A stretch of 19,948 bases of DNA, taken from an uncultured Collinsella sp. GTDB taxonomy: Bacteria; Actinomycetota; Coriobacteriia; Coriobacteriales; Coriobacteriaceae. Location: assembly GCA_934630375.1 (NCBI GenBank), contig CAKTVQ010000024.1:1-19948 (forward strand), written 5' to 3'. This document shows positions 12,579-19,948 of this stretch, piece after piece. The notes beneath the pieces are model-generated. The model saw nothing but the letters and a program-made list of their open reading frames with translations. It made no database searches and had not been told where the DNA came from. The first letter of the stretch is position 1. Every line of letters begins with the position of its first letter. The position numbers were made by a program, and so were the translations under genes.

Positions 12579-13904
12579 ATGAAGGATAAGCTCAATATTG
12601 TGATCGTTGGCGGCGGCTCCACGTGGTGCCCTGGCATTCTTAAAGCCCTGACCAAGCACATGGACATTCTGCCGCTGAACCGCGTGATGCTCTATGACAT
12701 CGATGCCGAGCGTCAGCGCCCGATTGGCGAGTTTGGCAAGATCCTCTTCGCCGAGGAAGAGCCTGGTGTGGAGTTTGGTTACACCACCGATAAGGACGAG
12801 GCTTACACCGACGTCGACTTTGTGCTCTGCCAGATTCGTACCGGCGGCTACGAGATGCGTAGCAAGGACGAGAAGATTCCGCTGCATATGGGAATCATCG
12901 GCCAGGAAACGGTGGGCCCTGGCGGCATGGCTTACGGTATGCGCTCCATGCATGACATGGTTGAGATCGTCAACGACGTTCGCGCTCATAGCCCGGAGGC
13001 GTGGATTATCAACTACACCAACCCGGCTGCTATTGTGGCATATGGTCTCGAGCGCGTCCTGCCCAACGAGCATCGCGTCCTCAACATTTGCGACCAGCCT
13101 GTCAACCTCATGCGCTCTTACGGTCGCCTGCTCGGTCGCGATATGAGCAAGACGGAGCCCGTGTACTTCGGCCTCAATCACTTCGGTTGGTTCAAGCACA
13201 TCTACGATGAAGAGGGACATGACCTCGTCCCGCAGATTAAGGAGTACACGGAGAAGAACGGCTTCCTTCCTGCCGATGCCGAGCAGCGTGACCAGTCCTG
13301 GCTTGATACCTACGCCATGGTCAAGGACATGCTCGAGGACTTCCCCGACTATCTGCCCAACACTTATCTGCAGTACTATCTGTATCCCGAGTACAAGGTC
13401 GCTCACCTCGACCCCGACTACACTCGCTCCGACGAGGTTATCAACGGTCGTGAGAAGCGCGTGTTCGCCGAGTGCGAGCGTGTTGCCAAAGTCGGCACCG
13501 CAAAGAACTCCTCGGTTGTGCAGAACGATGCTCATGGCGATATGATCGTGGAAATCACCTCGGCCATTTATCGCAACACCAACAAGACCTTCATTGTCAT
13601 CGTGCCCAACAACGGCATTATCGAGGGCATGCCCGATGACGCCATGGTCGAGGTCGCGGCAAGCGTGGGCGCCAATGGCCCGCAGCCCTATGCTGTTGGC
13701 AAGATCGGTACCTTCTATCGCGGCCTTATGGAGAACCAGTACGCCTATGAGCGCCTGACCGTTGAGGCTTGGATGGAGGGTTCCTACGAGAAGGCTCTGC
13801 AGGCACTCACGCTTAATCGTCTGGTCGGTGACGCAAAGAAGGCTCGCAAAGTGCTCGACAAGCTCATCGAGGCCAATAAGGATTACTGGCCGGAGCTTAA
13901 GTAG
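12579..13904 (+). CDS. 6-phospho-alpha-glucosidase, GH4
   Basis: This 441-residue cytoplasmic enzyme of glycoside hydrolase family 4 works by NAD+-dependent oxidation and elimination with a divalent metal. It would split 6-phospho-alpha-glucosides into glucose-6-phosphate and glucose or another sugar. The Rossmann motif VGGGST is at residues 10-15. The metal ligands are Cys171 in ICDQP and His201 in LNHFGW. In this family CDMP marks 6-phospho-alpha-glucosidases and CN(V/I)P the beta type; here the motif is CDQP, close to the alpha form with one change. GGAGGG lies about 7 nt before the ATG. The EIIBC permease follows 82 nt later, beyond a hairpin. Family is certain; alpha specificity is likely; the natural sugar is unknown. 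Confidence 0.92.
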   Translation: MKDKLNIVIVGGGSTWCPGILKALTKHMDILPLNRVMLYDIDAERQRPIGEFGKILFAEEEPGVEFGYTTDKDEAYTDVDFVLCQIRTGGYEMRSKDEKIPLHMGIIGQETVGPGGMAYGMRSMHDMVEIVNDVRAHSPEAWIINYTNPAAIVAYGLERVLPNEHRVLNICDQPVNLMRSYGRLLGRDMSKTEPVYFGLNHFGWFKHIYDEEGHDLVPQIKEYTEKNGFLPADAEQRDQSWLDTYAMVKDMLEDFPDYLPNTYLQYYLYPEYKVAHLDPDYTRSDEVINGREKRVFAECERVAKVGTAKNSSVVQNDAHGDMIVEITSAIYRNTNKTFIVIVPNNGIIEGMPDDAMVEVAASVGANGPQPYAVGKIGTFYRGLMENQYAYERLTVEAWMEGSYEKALQALTLNRLVGDAKKARKVLDKLIEANKDYWPELK

Positions 13905-13933
13905 CTAGTTCCATAGCGCTTGATAATTGTTAT

Positions 13934-13972
13934 GGGGCGTGTGGGCTGTAGAGCTGCACGCCCCGTTTCTTT
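13934..13972 (+). terminator. hairpin between GH4 and permease genes
   Basis: GGGGCGTG (13934-13941) pairs with CACGCCCC (13957-13964), with a 15-nt loop, followed by GTTTCTTT. It lies 29 nt after the GH4 stop and 22 nt before the permease start. It looks like a leaky terminator that makes less permease than enzyme mRNA. Confidence 0.65.
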
Positions 13973-13986
13973 AAGAGGGGTATCCC

Positions 13987-15549
13987 ATGAACAAAGATGA
14001 GCTGCTGGCAAAGTTCCAGCGCCTGGGCAAAGTCCTCATGACGCCTGTCTTGATCCTGCCAATCGCCGGCATTCTTCAGGGCTTTGGCAATGCCTTTACC
14101 AGCCCCACCCTTACGGCAGCTGTTCCCTGGCTTGCTGCTCCGGGCTTTGCGATCTTCTTTTCGATTCTCAAGGCCGCAGCCGGCATCGTTATGAACAACA
14201 TCCCGGTTATCTTCTCGATTTGTCTCGCCTATGGCTTCGCCAAGTCCGAGAAGGCTACCGCGGCGCTTTGTGGCTTTTTGGGCTACATGTGCATGAATTC
14301 CGTGATGGGCACGTTCCTTACGGCGACTGGCGTTATCGATCCCGCGAATCTTACGACGGGCCAGAGCACGATCCTCGGTATCACCACGCTCGACACTGGC
14401 GTTATCGGCGGTCTTCTGGTGGGCGCAATTGTTGCATGGCTGCATAATCGCTATTACAAGATTGAACTGCCTGCCGTGTTCTCCATCTTCAACGGTACGC
14501 GCTTTATCCCGGCGGTGACGCTGCTCTCATGCAGCATCCTCGCATTGGTCATGTCCTTTGTTTTCCCGTTTATTCAGAACGCTCTCGGTGCGCTGTCCGA
14601 GTTCATCAAGACTACGGGTGCCTTTGGAGCATTTGTCTATGGCGCCGGCGAGCGCATGCTCCTGCCTTTTGGCCTGCATCACTTTGTCTATTTGCCGTTC
14701 TTCTTCACGTCGCTCGGTGGCGTCGAGACCATCGACGGCCAGACTGTTCAGGGCGCTATCAATATCTACAACGCGATTCTGGGCTCTCCCAGCACGCCGT
14801 TTAACATCGAGGTCAGCCGTTTTGTCATGAACGGCAAGGTTATCTTCGCCATGTTCGGCCTGCCCGGCGCTGCACTCGCCTTCTACAAGACGGCACTTCC
14901 CAAGAACAAGAAGAAGACCGCAGCGCTCATGATCGCCATCGTGGTGCCTTGCATCCTCTCCGGCATTACCGAGCCGCTCGAGTACTCCTTCCTGTTTATC
15001 GCGCCCATCCTCTACGTGTTCCACGCTCTCATGGCTGGTCTTGCCTATGCGCTGACCTATATCTTGCAGTTCAACGTGGCCGGTTCCGCGTCCTTCGGCG
15101 GCCCTCTCCTGTCGTTGATCTTTAACGGCATCATGGGCGCCGCAAAGGGTTCCAACTGGCAGGTTATCCTGTTCCTCGGCCCCATCTACTTCGTGGTGTA
15201 CTACTTCGTCTTCAAGTTCATCATTCTTAAGAAGGACCTAAAGACCCCTGGCCGTGAGGAAGAGTCTGACGATGAGGCCGCAAAGGCTCCCAAGACTGTG
15301 ATCAGCGATCTCATTCCCGCCATCGTTGAGGCAGTGGGCGGCGACAACAATATTAAGTCTGTCGAGGCCTGCTTCACCCGTCTGCGAATCCAGCTCAATG
15401 ACTGTGACAAGGTGGTTGACGACGCCGAGTTTACCGAAAAGCTCGAAGCGCGTGGCATCGTGCATGTTAACGGCGGCGTGCAGATTGTCTACGGTAACAT
15501 GGCTTCTAACTACGCAACCCAGATGCGCGAGCTGCTGGGTATGGAGTAA
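13987..15549 (+). CDS. PTS alpha-glucoside EIIBC permease
   Basis: This 520-residue polytopic membrane protein would import and phosphorylate an alpha-glucoside. The EIIC part occupies about residues 1-410, with many membrane helices and the sugar-binding signature GITEPLEYSFLF starting at 326. After a charged linker the EIIB domain (about 440-520) carries the phospho-accepting Cys462 in VEACFTRLR. No EIIA domain is fused and none is nearby, so a soluble EIIA of the glucose type must come from elsewhere. GAGGGG lies 6 nt before the ATG. The length and domain order fit the alpha-glucoside or maltose EIICB group of the glucose-glucoside family. It is paralogous to the permease at 16620-18200 over its full length. 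Confidence 0.93.
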   Translation: MNKDELLAKFQRLGKVLMTPVLILPIAGILQGFGNAFTSPTLTAAVPWLAAPGFAIFFSILKAAAGIVMNNIPVIFSICLAYGFAKSEKATAALCGFLGYMCMNSVMGTFLTATGVIDPANLTTGQSTILGITTLDTGVIGGLLVGAIVAWLHNRYYKIELPAVFSIFNGTRFIPAVTLLSCSILALVMSFVFPFIQNALGALSEFIKTTGAFGAFVYGAGERMLLPFGLHHFVYLPFFFTSLGGVETIDGQTVQGAINIYNAILGSPSTPFNIEVSRFVMNGKVIFAMFGLPGAALAFYKTALPKNKKKTAALMIAIVVPCILSGITEPLEYSFLFIAPILYVFHALMAGLAYALTYILQFNVAGSASFGGPLLSLIFNGIMGAAKGSNWQVILFLGPIYFVVYYFVFKFIILKKDLKTPGREEESDDEAAKAPKTVISDLIPAIVEAVGGDNNIKSVEACFTRLRIQLNDCDKVVDDAEFTEKLEARGIVHVNGGVQIVYGNMASNYATQMRELLGME

Positions 15550-15577
15550 ACGACTCAAACACACAATCAAGATTAAT

Positions 15578-15617
15578 ACAGGTTGGCGTCCGATCCTTCA
15601 ATCGGGCGCCAACCTGT
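15578..15617. terminator. terminator after the first permease gene
   Basis: A 17-bp stem (15578-15594 with 15601-15617, one G-T pair) has a 6-nt loop (CCTTCA). On the plus strand GCTGTTTTGGGG follows. It lies 28 nt after the permease stop and probably ends the first sugar operon. Confidence 0.8.
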
Positions 15618-15741
15618 GCTGTTTTGGGGTGAATGGGCAAGTGCATGACGTGCTCGCTGCTCTCTTTTGGCGCTGCCTATCGTGTATTCGGACGCCTTGC
15701 GACGGTGAGGTGCGTTCTTTTCGGTTCTAGCGTGTTTGCGG

Positions 15742-16542
15742 CTAGCGCTGCGCCCGAAGTCGATTTGCACAGCTGATATACAGAGCGTTAACCGCGCTTT
15801 GTAGGCTCATGCCCTCAACCAAGGCGGTCGAGTACTCGCTGAGTGACTCCGCGCTCACGGGTAGCAAGAGCTCGCGCGCCCCGTTGTTATCGAATGCCAT
15901 GTTGCTCGATATCCAAATAACGCGGCAACCTCGCCGCTTGGCCTCAACGTAAAGATTGAAGATGTGGCTCGTCTTCCCTGAGAACGATACAAAGATGGTT
16001 AGATCGTCGGGTTGGAGCAGACAGAGCGACGTCTCCTGTCCCTTGACGGAGCCAAATGAGAAGCACAGTCGGTTTACGCGGCTCAGCTTTTCGCAGAGTG
16101 AGCGGGCGGCGAGATTGGAGAATGAGCTTCCGTATACGTAGACATTTTGCGCATCGAGAAGCCAGTCAACGGCCTGCTCGAGTCGATCCTCGGTGAGCAG
16201 GCGTTTTGTTTCAAGCAAAGAGGTCTCTACGATATCGAAATACCAGGGTATATCGATTTGCTTATGCGCCCTTGCCTCGGTTGTCTCACGCTGGAGCCAA
16301 GCGTTGAAGTCGTCAACTTGCTCTTTGAACGATCGAAAGCTCGAGCCGTTTACGCGCCTGCAGAAGCGCGAGATGGTCGCGGGCGATGTATTGCACGCGC
16401 GGGCAAGTTCTTCTATTGAGAGCTCTGGGATCTCGTCGTGATGGGAAAGGGCGTAGAGTGCGATGTGGGCGTCAAGGCTGCCGCCCTTCTCGACGTCTTC
16501 GATACAAGACCTGAGGTTCGAATAGACCTCGTACATCGACAT
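15742..16542 (-). CDS. RpiR-family regulator of the second alpha-glucoside module
   Basis: This 266-residue regulator has a HTH_6 domain in the first ~85 residues (IPELSIEELARACNTSPATISRFCRRVNGSSFRSFKEQVDDF). A SIS phosphosugar domain runs from about 110 (VYVYGSSFSNLAARSLCEKLS, VSFSGKTSHIF). The Ser-rich loops at GSSFS and SFSGKTS fit phosphate binding. GGAG lies 8 nt before the ATG at 16542; a second ATG two codons later is possible. It follows the second permease gene on the same strand with a terminator between, so it is partly uncoupled from it. It is only distantly related to the other RpiR protein here, so the two modules probably answer to different signals. Its target is likely the operon at 19550-16620. 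Confidence 0.9.
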   Translation of the reverse strand: MSMYEVYSNLRSCIEDVEKGGSLDAHIALYALSHHDEIPELSIEELARACNTSPATISRFCRRVNGSSFRSFKEQVDDFNAWLQRETTEARAHKQIDIPWYFDIVETSLLETKRLLTEDRLEQAVDWLLDAQNVYVYGSSFSNLAARSLCEKLSRVNRLCFSFGSVKGQETSLCLLQPDDLTIFVSFSGKTSHIFNLYVEAKRRGCRVIWISSNMAFDNNGARELLLPVSAESLSEYSTALVEGMSLQSAVNALYISCANRLRAQR

Positions 16543-16561
16543 TCAAATCACTCCAAACAAT

Positions 16562-16597
16562 AATGCCCCGGAGCGGATATGCCATCTCCGGAGCATT
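16562..16597 (-). terminator. terminator after the second permease gene
   Basis: AATGCCCCGGAG (16562-16573) and CTCCGGAGCATT (16586-16597) form a 12-bp stem with one mismatch. On the minus strand ATTGTTTGG follows. It lies 22 nt after the permease stop and just upstream of the RpiR ribosome-binding site, so the regulator gets read-through or its own promoter. Confidence 0.75.
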
Positions 16598-16619
16598 GTG
16601 GTGAAGCTATGGGACGGAT

Positions 16620-18200
16620 TTATTCCATGCCCAAGTATTCTCTCATTTCGACTTTGTAGACAGAAGCTTTATTGCCGTAAACGATCTGAACACCGCCGCC
16701 AACGTGCACGATGGCGCTGGCGCCGAGGTCTTTGGTGAAGACACTATCGTCCTTGACCAGGGCGGTGTCTTTGAGGCTGAGCCTCAGGCGAGTGAAGCAG
16801 GCGTTGACACCCGAGATGTTATCGGCGCCGCCCACGGCTTCCACGATCTGCGGGATGAGCTCGCTTACCTGAACAGATGCTTTGGAGTCGATGGCCGACG
16901 TGTCATCCGCTGCCTGCGTGTCATCATCCTCGCGGCCTGGGGTTTTGAGGTCAAATTTCTGGATAAAAGTGCGGAACAGCACGTAATAGATCCCGAAGTA
17001 AGCGATGCCGAGCGGAATAAGCCAGAACCAGTTGGAGCCTTTATCGGCGTTCATGATGCCGTTGAAGATCCACGAGAGGAGCGGTCCGCCGAAGGCGGAA
17101 GGCCCGGGCACATTGAACTGTACCAGGTAGGTGAGTACATACGCGATGCCGCACAGCAGGGCGTGGACCACATAGAGTACGGGCGCTACAAAGAGGAAGG
17201 AGTACTCGAGCGGTTCGGTTATGCCCATGATGGCGGCCGGGATAACGGCGGCGATCATGAGGGAGCCGACCTTCTTTTTATTCTCGGGACGGGCACAGTG
17301 GTAGATGGCGAGCGCCGCCGCGGGCAGGCCGCACATGGCGAACAGCACCTTGCCGTTCATGACGTATTTTGAGATGTCGATGTCGTACATCATGCCGGGC
17401 GTGTTGAGCATGGCGTTGTAGATGTTGACAGCACCCTCGACGGTCTGGCCGTCAACCTGGATGCTACCGCCCAGAGAAGTGAAGAAAAACGGCAGGTAGA
17501 TGAAATGATGCAGGCCGAAGGGCAGAAGCATGCGCTCGGAGAAGCCATAGATGAACGCGCCAAACACCCCGGTGGAATCGATGAGTGTCGAGGCGGCCTT
17601 TAGGCCGGTTTGCACAAACGGAAACACGAAGGCGAGCGCAACGCCCACTAGGCTTGCGAAAACGACGGTGAGGGCGGGGACGCAGCGCGTGCCGTTGAAG
17701 ATACCGAGCACCGGCGGAAGCTGCACCTTATAGAATCGGTTGTGGATCCACGCGACTACCAAGCCGATGATGATGCCGCCGAATACGCCGGTGTCGAGTG
17801 TGGTTACGCCCAGGATGGCGTTCTGACCGGTCTGCAGGTTGGCGGGATCGATGGTGCCCAGCAGGATAAGCAGCTGACCCATGATCGTGTTCATGGTCAT
17901 GTAGCCGATGAAGCCTGAGAGTGCGGCGGTCGCCTTCTCGGCCTTGGCGTAACCGTAGGCGATGCAGATCGCAAAGAGAACCGAGATGTTACCATTGATA
18001 ACGTTGCCGGCTGCTTTGATGAGCGTGCTAAAGATCACCATCGGCTCGGTGCCCAAAAGCGGGCAGAGCGAGATGAGGTTAGCATTGGAAAGGGCGGAGC
18101 CCAGGCCGACCAAAATGCCGGAAACGGGCAGGAGGAGGACCGGCGCCATGAGCACCTTGCCGAGTCTCTGGAACTCGCTGTAGAGCTTGCTTTCTTTCAT
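16620..18200 (-). CDS. PTS alpha-glucoside EIIBC permease, second copy
   Basis: This 526-residue membrane permease has the same layout as the 520-residue one. An EIIC domain with many helices and GITEPLEYSFLF is followed by a linker with Asp/Glu/Ser, then an EIIB domain with Cys468 in VNACFTRLRL. The phosphoryl donor must be a separate EIIA. It differs from the first copy in the linker, several helices and the loop after SLGG, which may change which sugar is accepted. GAAGGAAC lies just before the ATG at 18200. It follows the second GH4 gene by 24 nt with no terminator, so the two form a tight operon, unlike the first module. Confidence 0.93.
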   Translation of the reverse strand: MKESKLYSEFQRLGKVLMAPVLLLPVSGILVGLGSALSNANLISLCPLLGTEPMVIFSTLIKAAGNVINGNISVLFAICIAYGYAKAEKATAALSGFIGYMTMNTIMGQLLILLGTIDPANLQTGQNAILGVTTLDTGVFGGIIIGLVVAWIHNRFYKVQLPPVLGIFNGTRCVPALTVVFASLVGVALAFVFPFVQTGLKAASTLIDSTGVFGAFIYGFSERMLLPFGLHHFIYLPFFFTSLGGSIQVDGQTVEGAVNIYNAMLNTPGMMYDIDISKYVMNGKVLFAMCGLPAAALAIYHCARPENKKKVGSLMIAAVIPAAIMGITEPLEYSFLFVAPVLYVVHALLCGIAYVLTYLVQFNVPGPSAFGGPLLSWIFNGIMNADKGSNWFWLIPLGIAYFGIYYVLFRTFIQKFDLKTPGREDDDTQAADDTSAIDSKASVQVSELIPQIVEAVGGADNISGVNACFTRLRLSLKDTALVKDDSVFTKDLGASAIVHVGGGVQIVYGNKASVYKVEMREYLGME

Positions 18201-18224
18201 GATGTTCCTTCGATGCGCGGGGAG

Positions 18225-19550
18225 TTAGGACAGGGTCGGCCAATAATCGCCGTTCGCTTCGATCAGGTCGTCGAGGATTTGGCGCGCGACGGTAGTCGAA
18301 GGGACGGTCTTGTTGATTGCGATGGCTTCGAGCGCCTTCTGGTAGGAATGCTCGTAATATGCGTCGACGGCGAGCTTCTCACTGGCATTCTGCTCTTCGA
18401 TAAGCCCCTTGTAAAAGGTGGGGATAGCAGGCTGGCTGATGGGTTCGGGGCCCCAAGAGCGCAGGTAAGCGGGGACCTCGACCATGGCGTCGTCGGGCAG
18501 ATTGGGGATGGCGCCGTTATTCTCGACGATTACGAGATAACGTTCGCACTTGTTGTAGGCGATAGAGGCGGCTGCGTCGACGATAAAGTCGCCAAAGACC
18601 GTGAAGCTCTGTACGGGGCTCTTGTAATTGGCGGGATCTGCCAGGTACTTGTCGTGCTCGGCAAACATCTCCTTCTCGCGTCCGTTGATGACGTTGTCGG
18701 CGCGCGTCCAGTTGGGGTCCATGTCATCTGCCATGTCTTTGGAGTACAGGTAGTACTGCAGGTAGCTGTTGGGCAGATACTCGGGATAGTCTTGCACAAT
18801 CTTGACGTATTGACCCCAGGTGTGCATCCAGTCCTTGTCCTTGTGATGCTTGTCGCTCACGGCCATGCCGTGCTCGAGAATCATCTGACGGAGTTCCGGC
18901 AGACGATCGCGCCCCTGCTTGTCGTAAATTTTGGTAAACCAGCCAAAGTGATTGAGCCCAAAATACATGGGGTCGATATCGCGCCAGCTGGGAAGTCCGA
19001 GCATCTTAGAGTACGAGAGCAAGATAGCCGTGGGCATATCGCAGATGTTAAGGATATGGTCGTTGCCAAACTCGCGACGTGTGGCCTCGGCGACAACTGC
19101 GGCGGGGTTGGAATAGTTGAGGATCCAGGCGTCTGGACTATATTTCTTGGTGTAGCGCACGAGGTCGAAGACGCCGGGGATGGACCTGATGCCATAGGAG
19201 ATCGAACCGCCGGCGCCGCAGGTTTCCTGTCCCACGCAACCGTACTTGAGAGGGATGCGCTCGTCCTGGCGACGCATCTGAAGGCCACCCTGGCGGATTT
19301 GCGCGAAGACGAAGTCGACATCGGTGAATGCCTTTTCGGGATCGGTCGTCACGACAACTTCGATGTCAGGAGCTTCCTGCTCGATGAACTGCTTCATGAT
19401 GTCGTAGACGAGATGCATGCGCTTCTCGTCGATGTCGTACAGGGCGAGTTTGCGCAGCGGTAATTCGTTTTTCTTCTGCAACAGGCTCTGGATGATGCCG
19501 GGAGTGTGGGTGCTGCCGGCTCCGGCGATTACAACTGCTTTCTTGTCCAT
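18225..19550 (-). CDS. 6-phospho-alpha-glucosidase, GH4, second copy
   Basis: This 441-residue GH4 enzyme shares its length and order of motifs with the first. The nucleotide-binding AGAGST is at residues 9-14. Cys170 in the motif CDMP and His201 in LNHFGW are the metal ligands. CDMP is exactly the signature described for 6-phospho-alpha-glucosidases of the GlvA/MalH kind, so alpha specificity is more certain than for the first copy. AAAGGGG lies 8 nt before the ATG at 19550. It is the first gene of the minus-strand operon with the EIIBC at 18200. A palindrome at 19611-19641 in its upstream region is a likely regulator site. It would release glucose-6-phosphate from an imported disaccharide phosphate. 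Confidence 0.94.
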   Translation of the reverse strand: MDKKAVVIAGAGSTHTPGIIQSLLQKKNELPLRKLALYDIDEKRMHLVYDIMKQFIEQEAPDIEVVVTTDPEKAFTDVDFVFAQIRQGGLQMRRQDERIPLKYGCVGQETCGAGGSISYGIRSIPGVFDLVRYTKKYSPDAWILNYSNPAAVVAEATRREFGNDHILNICDMPTAILLSYSKMLGLPSWRDIDPMYFGLNHFGWFTKIYDKQGRDRLPELRQMILEHGMAVSDKHHKDKDWMHTWGQYVKIVQDYPEYLPNSYLQYYLYSKDMADDMDPNWTRADNVINGREKEMFAEHDKYLADPANYKSPVQSFTVFGDFIVDAAASIAYNKCERYLVIVENNGAIPNLPDDAMVEVPAYLRSWGPEPISQPAIPTFYKGLIEEQNASEKLAVDAYYEHSYQKALEAIAINKTVPSTTVARQILDDLIEANGDYWPTLS

Positions 19551-19610
19551 GTGGTAAACCCCTTTCGTGTGGATTGACCATTTCAGACTACGAAAGCTTT
19601 ACCTGCGATT

Positions 19611-19641
19611 CTATCGATTTTCAAATTGCGAAAAACGATAG
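19611..19641. promoter_or_regulatory. 12-bp inverted repeat, operator candidate
   Basis: CTATCGATTTTC (19611-19622) is inverted at 19630-19641 (GAAAAACGATAG) with one mismatch and a 7-bp spacer. It starts 61 bp upstream of the second GH4 start codon. On the minus strand TGTTAAGAT, an extended -10 like element, lies a few bases upstream of it, so a bound protein would block transcription. The RpiR protein at 15742-16542 is the likely partner. Confidence 0.55.
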
Positions 19642-19793
19642 CGATAATCTTAACAGGATGCGTTTTGCGTGGTTAAATAGCGCCGGGAAAGATGCTGACC
19701 TGGGCGGCAGACGACGTGTTGCATGGTTGCAGGAGCGAACGCCAGGCGGTCAAAAGATGGTGGGCGGTGCTGTGGCTTTTGGCTGCAATTACG

Positions 19794-19948
19794 CTACCCG
19801 CGGTGGCGCTCCCAACGTGCCAGCTTAATCGTCACCAGCGTAAGCGCCCAGGCCACAAGCGAGAACGCGGCTCCCACGGCGCCCACGTAGGCAATGCCAA
19901 CGCTGCTTACCACGGCGCCGCCCACCGCGGTGCCAAACGAAATGCCGA
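19794..19948 (-). CDS. C-terminal end of a membrane transporter, probably MFS
   Basis: Read from the window edge on the minus strand, 50 codons end in TAG at 19796-19794. The peptide begins GISFGTAVGGAVVSS and continues through a hydrophobic helix (VGAVGAAFSLVAWALTLVTI) to a charged tail KLARWERHRG. Gly-rich helices followed by a last helix and a short basic tail are typical of the C-terminus of MFS drug or sugar efflux proteins. The gene begins outside the window. Its direction matches that of the second sugar operon, from which it is separated by 243 nt, so it is probably a separate unit. Confidence 0.65.
   Translation of the reverse strand, partial: GISFGTAVGGAVVSSVGIAYVGAVGAAFSLVAWALTLVTIKLARWERHRG

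Noticed and set aside
12357..13535. Long open frame (392 codons) on the minus strand
   Set aside because: It is antisense to the GH4 gene in a codon-biased region. The plus-strand protein has all family motifs, and the antisense frame has no ribosome-binding site or recognisable domain.
18213..19463. Long open frame (416 codons) on the plus strand
   Set aside because: It is antisense to the second GH4 gene, with repetitive Val/Asp/Gly composition typical of a shadow frame.

Overview
The window looks like chromosome of a Gram-positive, high-GC gut actinobacterium of the class Coriobacteriia, most like Collinsella. This is inference from base composition, strong purine-rich ribosome-binding sites, an LPXTG-anchored surface protein and the look of the PTS/GH4 genes. 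No rRNA, tRNA or other marker gene is present to prove it.

Layout. (1) 1-1610: the last codons of a cut-off gene, then a DUF4143-type AAA ATPase bracketed by two almost identical hairpins, with three spaced TGCATTTCAT boxes in front. (2) 1611-2199: a block of inverted and direct repeats, then a low-molecular-weight protein tyrosine phosphatase on the minus strand. (3) About 2318-11370: a probable ~9 kb integrative element. It has a Tn916-type tyrosine integrase and a small excisionase-like gene at its left end, then a gene-free, highly structured stretch (3918-4528). Two small hypothetical genes follow, then a five-gene minus-strand run of envelope proteins: an LPXTG leucine-rich-repeat protein, two single-pass anchored exoproteins with similar architecture, a twin-arginine lipoprotein and a two-TM coiled-coil membrane protein. 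A divergent Xre-type regulator lies at the right end. A 12-bp direct repeat just outside the integrase and regulator stop codons is the candidate attachment-site pair. No relaxase, coupling protein or replication gene is present, so the element would have to be mobilised by another one. (4) 11531-19550: two paralogous alpha-glucoside systems, each with a GH4 6-phospho-alpha-glucosidase, an EIIBC sugar permease and an RpiR regulator, arranged convergently. (5) 19794-19948: the C-terminal end of a transporter, probably MFS, cut by the window edge.

How the parts work together. In each sugar module the EIIBC protein, which lacks an EIIA domain, would import and phosphorylate an alpha-glucoside using an EIIA encoded elsewhere. 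The GH4 enzyme would split the 6-phospho-disaccharide with NAD+ and a divalent metal, and the SIS-domain RpiR protein would sense a phosphosugar. In the element, four AAACTG-like boxes lie next to a TATAAT in the divergent promoter region, suggesting that the Xre protein switches the envelope-protein run. The region most worth a second look is that cargo run, together with the structured and repeat-rich DNA at 4060-4480.
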